Shown piece after piece: positions 9,001 to 16,718 of a stretch of DNA of 47,275 nucleotides. The notes under the pieces were generated by a model. The model was not told where the DNA came from and did not search any database. It saw only the letters and a list, made by a program, of their open reading frames with translations. Each line of letters begins with the position of its first letter. Positions within the stretch are counted from its first letter, which is position 1. The position numbers were made by a program, and so were the translations under genes. Origin of the DNA: Allorhizobium sonneratiae (GTDB lineage: Bacteria; Pseudomonadota; Alphaproteobacteria; Rhizobiales; Rhizobiaceae); NCBI RefSeq assembly GCF_023700755.1, contig NZ_JAMKOJ010000015.1, positions 1 to 47,275 of the forward strand, read 5' to 3'.

Positions 9001-10616
9001 ATCCCATCTCTCAATTGTTCATAATACTGGACGGCACGTCGCCGCAAATCGAATGACGCTGGGTCGCCACGAAGTGGGTAGGTGGAGAGGTCGAACGGCA
9101 TGAACTGGAGGAGAAAAAGCCTCAGTTCCTCCGGAACGGCCAGCATCAGGGTGGCATCGGCGCGGGCGGAAAGCAATGCGGGGGTTCGCTGCAGATCCGA
9201 CTCCGACAGCTTCTGGCTCCCCTCGTAAGCCGCCTCCCAGTCCTCGCCTTCCAGCGCCGACTTGATATAGTAAAACCTGGCGTCGCTATCGAGCTTTGAG
9301 ATATCGAGGCCAGACGCATGAAGCCACTTCTCCGCACCTGGCCATCCCTTGTCACGAAGAACCAGGATGAAGGCTGAGCCAATGGCCTTTTCCGTGTTCA
9401 TCGATGTCAGACTGGCAAGTGCGTCATCCAGTTTGCCTTGGGCCGCGGTCAACAGGCTGCGCGCGATACCGACAAGTTCAGAATCGGGCACGTCAATCGA
9501 CAAGAGGAGGTCGTCTGCCTCCTCGGGGTTGGTGAGCGCGAGAAGTCTTGCGCACCAGGCCAAAGCTGTTGATTTGACGCGAGCACTACATGCTGAAAGG
9601 TTTCCGGTGCGCAAGTCAGCCGCAAGTTCGCGCGCCCCGGCTATCGGGTCCGCGCCGCCGAACATTCGCGTTTTCCTGAGTATCTGCAGCCGGCGCTCGA
9701 CTTCACTGTCGACCAGCGCCGGGTTAAGGCGCCGCCAGGACAGGTTCTCAATGGATCGCTCGATACTACCTAGCTTTTCGATCTTCTCTCTATCACTCGA
9801 TATCAGCTCCTGGAGCGTCGTCGTGTTGGTCTCGACCGCTTCAACTAACCGCGATCTGCCGCGCGCAGGCGCAGGCGGTCTTCCCAAGAAGTCTCGGACG
9901 TGGATATACACCTCGCTGCCGCGACTTGCCGGGCTGCAAATCGTCCGATGGCTTTCGTCAACGAAAATGGGAAGTTCGGGTAAACCGGCATCCGAGCTAT
10001 TCGGCTGAACAATTGTACCTATCACATCAGGAAGCCTGATCCCCATGAACGTCTCAGGACGACCTTCGGCGAGCTGCAAGTTTTCAACGCCGTTGTTGGC
10101 ACTGAAGGCGCGATACCACAGGTTCAGGTCCCGGAGCTGAGGATTGTTCGTGACGAGATCTCGGGTGGATGCCGATGCACGGACGATCGACCCTATTTTT
10201 GTGAGAACGCTCGCCAGAAGCGCGCCTCGGTGGGGAGTACCGAGAAAGGCGACCTTCTTGACACGGGAAAGAAAGCTATGCGCCCGGCGGTCGGTTTCGG
10301 AGTCCCGTTCGGCCGTTCGGAGGGTCTGCTCAACCACCAGCCCGCCGAGGCTATGAGTCACGAACGCAATATCTCCCTGAGCCAGCCGCGGTTCTGCCAA
10401 CAACAATGCCAGAATGTTTCCCGCGCGGTCGGCGAGAGGCATACTATGGCCACCCCAGTTGGTCTTTGCTGCGGGGTAGCCCACAAGCCATAGACCGACC
10501 CCTGAAATGTCGCCCTCAAGCCATTTGGGCCACATCGGTTCCATAGGATCCGAACTTTGCCAAGTTGTGTTCAGATGTCCGGAAAGGCCATGGACAAACA
10601 CGACGTGGAGGTTCAC
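6027..10616 (-). CDS. Giant alpha/beta-hydrolase - helical repeat - PIN-like domain protein
   Basis: A 1529-aa protein with three visible regions. Residues 1-245 form a SERAC1/PGAP1-like alpha/beta-hydrolase: oxyanion-type VFVHG at 6-10, nucleophile S89 in THSLGG, FLGTPHRG at 123-130 and a probable catalytic H222 before TICSPASRGSEVY. Residues about 290-1000 are helical repeats, TPR-like in places. Residues about 1190-1330 look like a PIN nuclease: D1195/D1196 after a beta strand, E1224, and a VVDD pair at 1298-1299. No NTPase motif is seen, unlike STAND proteins with similar effectors. The start is GTG at 10616 with no strong ribosome site. A lipase-plus-nuclease defence protein is my inference; no homologue of known function is recalled. 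Confidence 0.75.
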   Translation of the reverse strand: MNLHVVFVHGLSGHLNTTWQSSDPMEPMWPKWLEGDISGVGLWLVGYPAAKTNWGGHSMPLADRAGNILALLLAEPRLAQGDIAFVTHSLGGLVVEQTLRTAERDSETDRRAHSFLSRVKKVAFLGTPHRGALLASVLTKIGSIVRASASTRDLVTNNPQLRDLNLWYRAFSANNGVENLQLAEGRPETFMGIRLPDVIGTIVQPNSSDAGLPELPIFVDESHRTICSPASRGSEVYIHVRDFLGRPPAPARGRSRLVEAVETNTTTLQELISSDREKIEKLGSIERSIENLSWRRLNPALVDSEVERRLQILRKTRMFGGADPIAGARELAADLRTGNLSACSARVKSTALAWCARLLALTNPEEADDLLLSIDVPDSELVGIARSLLTAAQGKLDDALASLTSMNTEKAIGSAFILVLRDKGWPGAEKWLHASGLDISKLDSDARFYYIKSALEGEDWEAAYEGSQKLSESDLQRTPALLSARADATLMLAVPEELRLFLLQFMPFDLSTYPLRGDPASFDLRRRAVQYYEQLRDGMRELGLSAVAANADDKALWLRLMDPETRIEARDDLRKSLQDPSVLLRRLNFALRFGIAVDLDQVEQEVDRQTALSGGSSGEAAFARYVLAHAKPTAAEAAAYLDRHRSQLLRHLEWKAVYFFEIEALARAGERATAEERFAEATSRGLTEQETAQLRRLLEAPANDDPINHLMSTFKASGLLSDLRTLVVELDQAEDWEKIAEYGKLLLDKTDDLTDAQRYAGALYNLERQEEVLKVFDRYPALLATSPKLKLLHARVLVELGYLNEARTAVSALRSYSDSEVARNLSVTIAVVSGDWESLQGFVETEWTERDHRTALELLRMGHLAQQVGAARAKEFVREAAMRSLDDAKVLMGAYHIATSSGWENTDEVHGWFQRAAQLSEGMADPPVLKMSIEDLIDEQPEWGKRTSDTWDNLVAGKIPLFAAARLLGRSLVSLHLLPAVANLVERDPRKRSSIYSFSGARRPTRFPLRVVAMDITALLTAAFLDAVNEVLSSVETVFIPHNTLSLLFEEKSKILFHQPSRVAEAQKLRRLISDGNLRVFESTTPPPESLAREVGDSLAELLVEAASPHHDDGRARLVVRGGPIYRVSTFMKEEADLRVYTEQLCSCLDIVEKLSQKGLLRVQEVERARAALSLREVPWEPPRQIPDGAVVYLDDLTVAHLQFLGLLNQLHKADLVPMVHSSEVDEIDALIGHDALGDELLAVVEKLRSSVREALDSGKIKLGKAVRVDEEGPRAAMAHPTLGVLRFAGHVDAAVVDDRFINQHAWLNDDGSQKLVIATTLDVLNHACDQGNISPERLSEALTKLRQAAFLFMPITAEELSSLLGVTEIIDGKVIERAELRALRESILLVRMRDVLQVPGELAWLEDLHAALVRTLSLLWQDPLDELAANARSDWLLNVLDVKGWSHRLGESSTETVDRYRRWIASLMLLSASRSEEIKTAYWNWLQKGVLDTIQREDPETFAFLVKHAKEVVSELTSDLETKIGAIS

Positions 10617-10762
10617 GCGTTCGTAATTTTCAGAGATGGGGCGCAGTTCAGCCAGGGCAATACCTCAACGTGTTTTTCGAGATTCAGCACGCTGTGCGCG
10701 AGTTTACAAGTATGAGGAAAGGCGATTCCCCAGGCGTGAATCGAACGGCGTAGCACTAGGGA

Positions 10763-11239
10763 TTATATCCATCGAAGTTGAGTAACAACAGCTTGCTCGT
10801 ATGTCCCAACTTCAACGAACAGTGCAAATTGATAGCCAAGCTGCTCCTTGTAACCTTGCAGCTTAGCGAGATCGATCTCTCGGTCAACGCGACTGGTGGA
10901 CTTCTTAAATTCGATCACCAAGTAGTTCTCTCGACTACCCCGACGGTGGACGATAATGTCGGGAAACACTGTCTTGGCATCATCGTCCTCGCTGTCGGGA
11001 TAGATTCCGAGATGCCCAAGCTTCTTGGGTTCTACCCCGTCACGATTATATTCACAGTCTATCGTCCAATCGGGCAGATGCGCTTGGAGATAGAGAGCGA
11101 AGCGGAACGTAATGGAGCGCTCATTGGCGTCGATGCGGAGTAGATATTCGTCTGTCTCTATAAGCTCCGCCAGAGCTCGGGCGACGGCTTCTCCGGGCGG
11201 ATTTCTTCCAAGTTCTTCAAGCTGATCCGGAAATAACAT
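10763..11239 (-). CDS. Small PD-(D/E)XK-type nuclease-like protein
   Basis: A 158-aa protein with the signature of the restriction-endonuclease fold: FPD at 92-94 at the end of a strand, then VIEFKK with E110 and K112 as the ExK half, and a possible helix acid at E63. Later helices contain LQGYKEQLGYQ, like the Q-bearing helix of this fold. The size suits a single-domain nuclease. ATG at 11239 is preceded by a GAGG element. It lies on the same strand 146 bp upstream of the 1529-aa gene, so it may be the first gene of that operon or an independent neighbour. It could also act on RNA or be a non-restriction nuclease; target and role are unknown. Confidence 0.7.
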   Translation of the reverse strand: MLFPDQLEELGRNPPGEAVARALAELIETDEYLLRIDANERSITFRFALYLQAHLPDWTIDCEYNRDGVEPKKLGHLGIYPDSEDDDAKTVFPDIIVHRRGSRENYLVIEFKKSTSRVDREIDLAKLQGYKEQLGYQFALFVEVGTYEQAVVTQLRWI

Positions 11240-11363
11240 CGGTCCTCAAACCCCGTTTAGGTGAAGAAGCCACCAATTTACACGCGAAGCAAGCGGTGAC
11301 CGGCGGCTGTTTTTCCTAACTCGTCCAAATTCAGCATCGGGCTAAGTCCTCCATTCATAGAGG

Positions 11364-12503
11364 TTAAACCACCCCCCACGCCCGAAACCTCCCCCTGCCC
11401 GTCATCTCCCGCAACCCCAGTTCCTGCACGATCCGCCTTGCCCCTTGCGGCGTCACCTCGAGCGTTTTCGCCACCATCCCGGCTGAGATCAGCGGCCGCG
11501 CCATGACAAGGTCGACAAGCTCCGGCAGCCTGGACGACGTGCGGCGTCCCTCAAGCTTCCGCATCATCATCTGCCGCGCCAGCACCAGCCGGTCATGCTC
11601 CTTCAGCCCCGTCTCCGCGGCAATCTTCAGCGCCCTTGAGATCGCCAGCAACCGCGTCTCGCGATCATGATGCCGGCGCCGATCGACGGGAATGGTTTTG
11701 AGGCCGAGATTGATGGCGGCGAGATGCGCACCGGTGGTGATGCCGGCTTGGCGCAGGATCGACGCAGCAAACAACCGGCCAAGCCAGGGGGCATGCTGAA
11801 GCACGGAAAGCTCGTTCCAGGCATCGAGCGCGATGATCGCCTGCAGCACCGCCGGCAGGTGTTCAGCTTGGCGCAACACGCCACGCCACTCCTCAAGCCG
11901 CGCGTCTTCGTCCGAGTCGAGATCATAGACGAGCGGGTCCTTTTCGGCCGCGGCGCTGGCGCCGCCGGGCCGTCTGGCGCTCTCGATCGCCGCCTGTGAT
12001 CGGGCCAGGACCGCATCGATGGCGGCATAATCGACGCCGGGAAGATTTTCCGCCTCTTCACTATCGTCCCCCTCCCCTTCCCGCTCGACCATTTTCGCAT
12101 GTTCGACGCTGCTGTGGTCCGCGGTGTTTTCAGAACCTTCTGACGGTCCAGGCCACGCCTGGGTCTGTCGCAAGGTTCGGATACCGTCTGGGGACAAAAC
12201 CCAGTCCGGTGATTGCGCGGCGATGCGCCGGCGTGTTTTTAGGACGTCGCGGGCAATGGTGAGTTCGTGGGTTGGGGTGCGGACGTCGCGGGTGGCATCG
12301 TGGAGGACGAGGTCTTCGAGGTGGACGAGTTCGCCGTCGATCCACAGGGAGGCGCAGGCGTCGGTGAAATTTTGGCGTTCGATCCACCCCTGCCCGACGG
12401 GAGAACGCGAGATCCTCTCATCGAGGCGGGCGAGAGCGCTGCTGGCGTCGGAGATCGGCCGCAGCAGGGTGTGGATGGGCAATTTCGCGAGATCGTAAGC
12501 CAT
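11364..12503 (-). CDS. RHE_PE00001-type (DUF1612) helix-turn-helix protein
   Basis: A 379-aa protein of a family found mostly on plasmids and islands of rhizobia. The N-terminus has the characteristic [20 protein letters not shown] and [10 protein letters not shown] patterns; an acidic linker sits around residues 125-160; the C-terminal domain (about 320-379) is a helix-turn-helix with [20 protein letters not shown], resembling the DNA-binding part of Fic-associated regulators. Local GC content is very high, and the reverse strand has long open frames that are shadows. Function is unknown; DNA binding is the only safe guess. The start ATG at 12503 is the natural N-terminus of the family. It is divergent from the toxin-antitoxin operon. 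Confidence 0.8.
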   Translation of the reverse strand: MAYDLAKLPIHTLLRPISDASSALARLDERISRSPVGQGWIERQNFTDACASLWIDGELVHLEDLVLHDATRDVRTPTHELTIARDVLKTRRRIAAQSPDWVLSPDGIRTLRQTQAWPGPSEGSENTADHSSVEHAKMVEREGEGDDSEEAENLPGVDYAAIDAVLARSQAAIESARRPGGASAAAEKDPLVYDLDSDEDARLEEWRGVLRQAEHLPAVLQAIIALDAWNELSVLQHAPWLGRLFAASILRQAGITTGAHLAAINLGLKTIPVDRRRHHDRETRLLAISRALKIAAETGLKEHDRLVLARQMMMRKLEGRRTSSRLPELVDLVMARPLISAGMVAKTLEVTPQGARRIVQELGLREMTGRGRFRAWGVV

Positions 12504-12617
12504 TGTTTTTATGGTAAACGATCCTTTAAACGAAAGCTATAGTATAGCTACGGTTCCCCACATGGCATACAGAGGCCCGCGGTGGCTCACCGCCGATAAG
12601 TAACCCTTATCGGATAT

Positions 12618-12631
12618 GATATGTACATATC
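12618..12631. promoter_or_regulatory. Palindromic operator of the toxin-antitoxin operon (TGTACA core)
   Basis: A perfect 14-bp palindrome, GATATGTACATATC, sits 60 bp before the antitoxin start, with a further TTGTAC half site at 12634-12639. TGTACA is the established core of YefM/Axe-type antitoxin operators, so autoregulation by the antitoxin-toxin complex is likely. The same site may also influence the divergent DUF1612 gene. Confidence 0.6.
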
Positions 12632-12691
12632 TATTGTACGCCTGTTTCCGTCGTGTTATTCTGACGTTCAAGCCTGAAATCGGAGCCAACG

Positions 12692-12985
12692 ATGCCCCAG
12701 ACGCACTACAAGATCAGTGAGGCGCGCAAGAACTTTGCCGAGGTTCTTGAACGTGCCAACCAAGGTGAAGAGATCATCATCATGCGCGGCAATGAGATCT
12801 ATGCCCGTGTCGGTCCCGCAGATCGATCCGGTAAGCGACCTTTTGGGCTCCTGGCGCAGCGGGGACTTTCGGACGACCTGTTCGACGCTGAGGACGCAGA
12901 GCAGGCTGCGATCGATGCAGGCGACTGGAATGATGACACCGGGATCTTCCAGGGTAAAGCTGTCGATGGCGGGAAGAAACCGTGA
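12692..12985 (+). CDS. Phd/YefM-type antitoxin
   Basis: A 97-aa type II antitoxin. The N-terminal half has the Phd/YefM DNA-binding fold: YKISEARKNFAEVLERANQG, then EEIIIMRGNEIYARVGP. The C-terminal half is acidic, as expected for the flexible part that neutralises the toxin. Its TGA overlaps the GTG start of the toxin gene (GTGA at 12982-12985), giving the usual coupled translation. It is expected to bind the TGTACA palindrome upstream and repress its own operon. Identification is firm at family level; the exact subfamily is not. Confidence 0.85.
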   Translation: MPQTHYKISEARKNFAEVLERANQGEEIIIMRGNEIYARVGPADRSGKRPFGLLAQRGLSDDLFDAEDAEQAAIDAGDWNDDTGIFQGKAVDGGKKP

Positions 12986-13359
12986 AGCTCCTGCTCGACA
13001 GCCATGCCGTCTATTGGTGGACGATCGGCAGTGCGCGCCTTTCACCGCATGCACGCGCCCTTATCGAGGACAAGAGCAACATCGTGCTTGTCAGCGCCGT
13101 TTCTTTCTATGAACTCGACAATAAGATGCGGCTGAAGAAGCTTGATCTCAAGCCCCAGGAATTGCGCGCCGCTGTCACCGCCAGCGGCTTGCAAACCCTT
13201 GCCATCAACGACATGCATGCCGAATTGGCAGCTGCGTTCGACTGGGAACATCGTGATCCCTGGGACCGGATCCTTGCAGCACAAACCAGACTGGAGCATT
13301 GCGCACTCGTCTCGACAGACGTGGTGTTCGATGCGGTGCTGCACGCGCGGGTCTGGTGA
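12982..13359 (+). CDS. VapC-like PIN-domain toxin
   Basis: A 125-aa PIN-domain RNase of the type paired with Phd/YefM antitoxins. All four acidic active-site positions are visible: D6 in LLLDSHA, E44 in SFYELDNK, D95 in DPWDRI and D113 in VSTD. The protein should cleave RNA (tRNA or mRNA in studied relatives) when released from the antitoxin. It starts at GTG 12982, overlapping the antitoxin stop. With all catalytic residues present it is probably active. After the stop, a good GAGGAGAGAG leads into a second antitoxin gene. Confidence 0.88.
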   Translation: MKLLLDSHAVYWWTIGSARLSPHARALIEDKSNIVLVSAVSFYELDNKMRLKKLDLKPQELRAAVTASGLQTLAINDMHAELAAAFDWEHRDPWDRILAAQTRLEHCALVSTDVVFDAVLHARVW

Positions 13360-13369
13360 GGAGAGAGCA

Positions 13370-13618
13370 ATGGAAATTCTTGTCGAGGTAACGGAAGCGG
13401 CGAACCGGCTCGAGGAATTGATTGAGCTGGCACATCGGGGCGATGAGATTGTGATCTGCCGCGACGAGAGGCCCGTTGCAAGGCTAACGCCGGTCGCCAA
13501 AGAGACTTCTGCCGCAGCGACCCTTTGGCGACTGGCAGTAGAAGGTCGCAAGAGCGTGCCGCCAGGCACAACCTCCGACCACTCCGATTTTTATGATGAA
13601 AACGGGCTGCCCAAATGA
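13370..13618 (+). CDS. Second Phd/YefM-type antitoxin, without its own toxin
   Basis: An 82-aa protein starting at ATG 13370 behind a GAGGAGAGAG ribosome site. It has the antitoxin pattern VTEAANRLEELIELAHRGDE followed by IVICRDERPVARLTP, and an acidic C-terminal tail (SDFYDENG). It differs in sequence from the first antitoxin, so it is not a recent copy. No toxin gene follows; instead its TGA overlaps the ATG of the tyrosine recombinase (ATGA at 13615-13618). It may protect against a toxin elsewhere, support the VapC pair, or be a DNA-binding regulator of the recombinase. These roles are inference. Confidence 0.8.
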   Translation: MEILVEVTEAANRLEELIELAHRGDEIVICRDERPVARLTPVAKETSAAATLWRLAVEGRKSVPPGTTSDHSDFYDENGLPK

Positions 13619-14745
13619 CTGGTCTTGCCAGCCGTGCTCATCAACTCGACACGATTGCCGCAGTCCTCCCGATGGATCGACGCGACGAACTCGCAGAACT
13701 GTTGACAGACGAGGATGTTGAGACACTCCGGCACCTCGTCAACCAGGGCATGGGCGAAAACACCTTGCGGGCGCTGACCTCGGATCTCGCCTACCTCCAG
13801 GCCTGGTCGCTGGCAGCGACCGGTGCATCTCTGCCGTGGCCGGCACCCGAAGCCCTCCTCCTGAAATTCGTTGCCCATCATCTCTGGGATTCGGAGAAAC
13901 GATTGAGCGATCCGCAGCATGGTATGCCGGGTGATGTCGAGGACAAGCTGCGGCTGCAGGGCTTTCTGCGATCGACTGGACCCCATGCCCCGGATACCGT
14001 CCGTCGGCGGCTGGCGACCTGGTCGACCCTGACAAAGTGGCGGGGATTGCAGGGAGCCTTTGCCTCCCCCGCCCTCAAATCCGCCATCCGGCTTGCTGTG
14101 CGTGCGACCCCGAGACCACGCATGCGCAAGAGCGCCAAGGCGGTGACCGGCGACGTCCTTAAGCGATTGCTGGCCACCTGCCGTACAGACAGTCTGAAGG
14201 ACCTCCGCGATCGCGCTATCCTGATGGTCGCCTTTGCCTCCGGCGGTCGACGCCGCAGCGAGATTGCGGGGCTTCGCAAGGAACAACTGACCATGGAAGC
14301 TCCCGTTCCTGTTGATGGCGGCGCTCCGCTCCCTTCGCTGTCCATCCATCTGGGACGCACCAAGACCAGCGGTGGTGACAATGACGAAGTGGTCTATCTC
14401 ACTGGTCGGCCCGTCGAGGCGCTGAATACCTGGATGGCTGCTGCGCGCATTGATCGCGGCAGTGTGTTCCGGGGGATCGATCGCTGGGGCAATGTCTCTC
14501 CTCGCGCACTCGACCCAAAGGCCGTCAACGATATCGTCAAGCAGCGCGCGCTTCTGGCGGGATTGGATCCGGCGGAATTTTCCGCCCATGGTCTGCGATC
14601 AGGCTATCTCACCGAAGCGGCCAATCGCGGCATTCCGTTGCCGGAGGCAATGGAGCAGTCGCGCCATCGATCCGTGCAGCAGGCGTCGGAATACTACAAC
14701 AACGCCCAACGGCGCAGTGGCCGGGCGTCGCGGTTGCTGGATTGA
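13615..14745 (+). CDS. Tyrosine recombinase / site-specific integrase
   Basis: A 376-aa phage-integrase family enzyme. The N-terminal part (about 30-130) is a SAM-like core-binding domain. The catalytic domain shows R213 in GGRRRSEIAGL, K250 in RTKTS, H325 and R328 in SAHGLRSGY, H351 in SRHRS and the nucleophile at Y360 or Y361. All residues needed for cutting and joining DNA appear to be present. Translation is coupled to the upstream antitoxin by an ATGA overlap, which is unusual. It could move an island containing the genes to its left or resolve plasmid multimers. No attachment-site repeats could be identified by eye. Confidence 0.9.
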   Translation: MTGLASRAHQLDTIAAVLPMDRRDELAELLTDEDVETLRHLVNQGMGENTLRALTSDLAYLQAWSLAATGASLPWPAPEALLLKFVAHHLWDSEKRLSDPQHGMPGDVEDKLRLQGFLRSTGPHAPDTVRRRLATWSTLTKWRGLQGAFASPALKSAIRLAVRATPRPRMRKSAKAVTGDVLKRLLATCRTDSLKDLRDRAILMVAFASGGRRRSEIAGLRKEQLTMEAPVPVDGGAPLPSLSIHLGRTKTSGGDNDEVVYLTGRPVEALNTWMAAARIDRGSVFRGIDRWGNVSPRALDPKAVNDIVKQRALLAGLDPAEFSAHGLRSGYLTEAANRGIPLPEAMEQSRHRSVQQASEYYNNAQRRSGRASRLLD

Positions 14746-15050
14746 GTCGTGGACTGACACCATTGACGGGGTGGACTAAGGGGTTAACGCTTGCAGATCT
14801 TTCCAGACGAGACAGTCCGTAAGCCTCCGATGAGGCTTGCAATTACCCACATCTGAGTGTCGCGGCCATTTAGTTCCGAGGCGAATGTCTGTCTGCCGGC
14901 TGAGACCACGTCAGACAACCATATTCCCTGGGAGCGAATCTGATGTTCTTGTAAGGTAACCACCCAAACGCGCGAGTTTGATGAGATATAAATTTAGCGA
15001 TCCCGGCGTCGTCTGCCGGTTGCCTGCCTTGCTAACTATTTGATCTTGAA
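14746..15050. other. Intergenic region after the integrase
   Basis: No gene is supported. A stem-loop AAGCCTC-CGAT-GAGGCTT at 14821-14838 could contribute to ending integrase transcription, but no T tract follows. The region may hold the attachment site of the integrase, which I cannot define without a second copy. Confidence 0.3.
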
Positions 15051-15263
15051 TTATTGGCTATGGTACCGTCGAAGAAGGTGCTGGCTGCGGTGCTCGGACA
15101 GCATGAAATTAAGGGTTTTGCTGCGCTTTTCGAACGCTCGATGAAGATAGACCAACTTGCCATTTACCTTGACATATATCTCGTCCATTCGCCATGAGTT
15201 GCTGGTCGCTGATTTCCGACGATGGGCCTCAAGTGCAATAAGGGGGGATATTTCACCACCCAT
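15051..15263 (-). pseudogene. IS6-family transposase remnant
   Basis: About 70 codons recognisable as the central part of an IS6-type DDE transposase: RRKSATSNSWRMDEIYVKV carries the first catalytic Asp (MDE), then GKLVYLHRAFEKRSKT and LSEHRS. The N-terminal helix-turn-helix and the rest of the catalytic domain are missing, so it is a dead fragment. It differs clearly from the IS6-type transposase at the right end of the window. Confidence 0.75.
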
Positions 15264-15572
15264 CTGGACTCGTCGTATGATCGACGCCCCCCGCTCAGCC
15301 GTAATCTTTTCCAGATCACGATGCTAGGATGCATATGGGACGTAGAAAAACAACGCGTATAAAATTACGTCTTTTGGGCAATTTCTGTATTTGAAATCAA
15401 TTATCTTCGAAAACCTCAATCTGTAATGCTGAAATCAGCCGAGATCTATGACCCGATCAGATAAACTGAAAGTTGACGACGGAACCCATTGCATAGCTGC
15501 GCGGAATATTTGCGACAGAGCCAAAATAAATATGATATATATGTTTTCATTTAGCATCAGCAAAATAGACGT
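15264..15572. other. AT-rich intergenic region
   Basis: No gene is seen. The stretch is markedly richer in A and T than its surroundings, which is in keeping with old insertion-sequence debris next to the IS6 remnant. Confidence 0.4.
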
Positions 15573-15599
15573 AAAAAAGGAGGGCCAATTCAGCCCTCC
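15573..15599 (-). terminator. Rho-independent terminator of the ABC operon
   Basis: Read on the minus strand, GGAGGGC and GCCCTCC pair into a 7-bp stem with a 7-nt loop, followed at once by six T. It lies 25 bp beyond the stop of the substrate-binding protein gene and is a textbook intrinsic terminator. Confidence 0.9.
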
Positions 15600-15624
15600 A
15601 ACATTTGCGTTATCGAAATAGATG

Positions 15625-16656
15625 CTACTTGGTGTAGCCTTCAGCCTTATTGGCGGCGATGACAAACTCGTCGGTGTAGGTCGCGGCGAGGTCGACATTT
15701 CCCTTGACCTTGCCCGCAGCCTTTTCGACCGCCAGAACTGTTTCGGGTCCACCCTTTGGCATCATCCCGTCGGGCAGGAACTGCCCTTTATCCTTGCTGA
15801 GGGCATCGATATATTCCTGCTTGGTAGAAAGTGGATTGCTCGTGAAGGCGGGCGGCAGATGGTCGGCGATATCGGCAGCCGAATGTGTTGCAATGTAATG
15901 CATGGTCGCAACTAGAGCATTGACCACTTTCTGCGTCGTTGCCTTGTTCTTTTCAACCCAGTCAGCGCGAGCAAGAACCGACGCGGTCGGCCATGTGCCG
16001 CCGAGCCATTTGGTCGCGCCGTCGGTCGAGGCGAGATCGAAGGCGGAGTAGCCTATGCCTTTCTTTTCTATTGCGTTGACTGTGGGTTGTGTGGTCATGC
16101 CGCAGACGATCTTGCCATGCTGAAGAGCCGCGATAAGAGTTGCTCCTGCACCAACCGAAACCCGCGTAAAGTCCTTCGACGTCAGCTTGTCGCGCGCGGC
16201 CATATAGAGTGTCAAATCGTCGGTGCCGGAGCCGATATCGGTCACGCCGACGGCCTTGCCCTTCCAGTCGCTAGGTGTCTTTATATTTGCGCCCTTCGCG
16301 CACATTTCTCGTTCGCCCGGTGCTCCGGAAAGCTGGACGATACCGATCACCTTTTTCCCATGCATTTGAAAGTCAATGGTATGCACGTACCAGGCTCCAG
16401 CCATTTCCACCTCGCCCGAGGCAACCGCATCTTCGGCCCCTACGCCGCCAGCCGTCTCGGTGCTTAGCTCGACGTTCACGCCGTACTTCTTGTAATAGCC
16501 AAGCCCTTGGGCGAGCTGGTAAGGCAGATAGATCTGCTTATCGATCCCACCCACCATTAGCTTGACGGTTGGCATTGCGTCTTCCGCATGGACTGCTAAA
16601 GCCGAAGCCATCAGTGCCACCATCACAACTGCGGTCGACTTTATACTTTTCACCAT
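15625..16656 (-). CDS. ABC transporter substrate-binding protein, NMT1/SsuA/ThiY type
   Basis: A 343-aa periplasmic protein with a signal peptide ending near AVHAEDA. The mature part starts VKLMVGGIDKQIYLPYQLAQ and has the two-lobe NMT1-type pattern, including GVTDIGSGTDDLT and a CGMTTQP segment. These proteins bind small organic ligands such as sulfonates, taurine, thiamine precursors or aromatic acids; the ligand here cannot be read from sequence. An AGGGAG site supports ATG 16656. It is the last gene of an ATPase-permease-binding protein operon and is closely related to the divergent protein at 18698, with the shared VGGIxKQIYLP motif. Confidence 0.85.
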   Translation of the reverse strand: MVKSIKSTAVVMVALMASALAVHAEDAMPTVKLMVGGIDKQIYLPYQLAQGLGYYKKYGVNVELSTETAGGVGAEDAVASGEVEMAGAWYVHTIDFQMHGKKVIGIVQLSGAPGEREMCAKGANIKTPSDWKGKAVGVTDIGSGTDDLTLYMAARDKLTSKDFTRVSVGAGATLIAALQHGKIVCGMTTQPTVNAIEKKGIGYSAFDLASTDGATKWLGGTWPTASVLARADWVEKNKATTQKVVNALVATMHYIATHSAADIADHLPPAFTSNPLSTKQEYIDALSKDKGQFLPDGMMPKGGPETVLAVEKAAGKVKGNVDLAATYTDEFVIAANKAEGYTK

Positions 16657-16718
16657 GGTTTCACTCCCTTTTCATGGTTTATGATTCGATAGTTCTGGTG
16701 GGTCCGCGGCGAACGGAG

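Noticed and set aside
11667..12542. Long open frames on the plus strand opposite the DUF1612-type gene.
   Set aside because: They have no recognisable domains and follow from the high GC content of the real gene on the minus strand.
13591..14589. A 332-codon frame on the minus strand opposite the integrase.
   Set aside because: The integrase has all catalytic residues; the opposite frame has no domain pattern and no ribosome site.
14821..14838. Intrinsic terminator after the integrase.
   Set aside because: The stem is short and no T tract follows, so it is mentioned only as a weak stem-loop in the gap entry.
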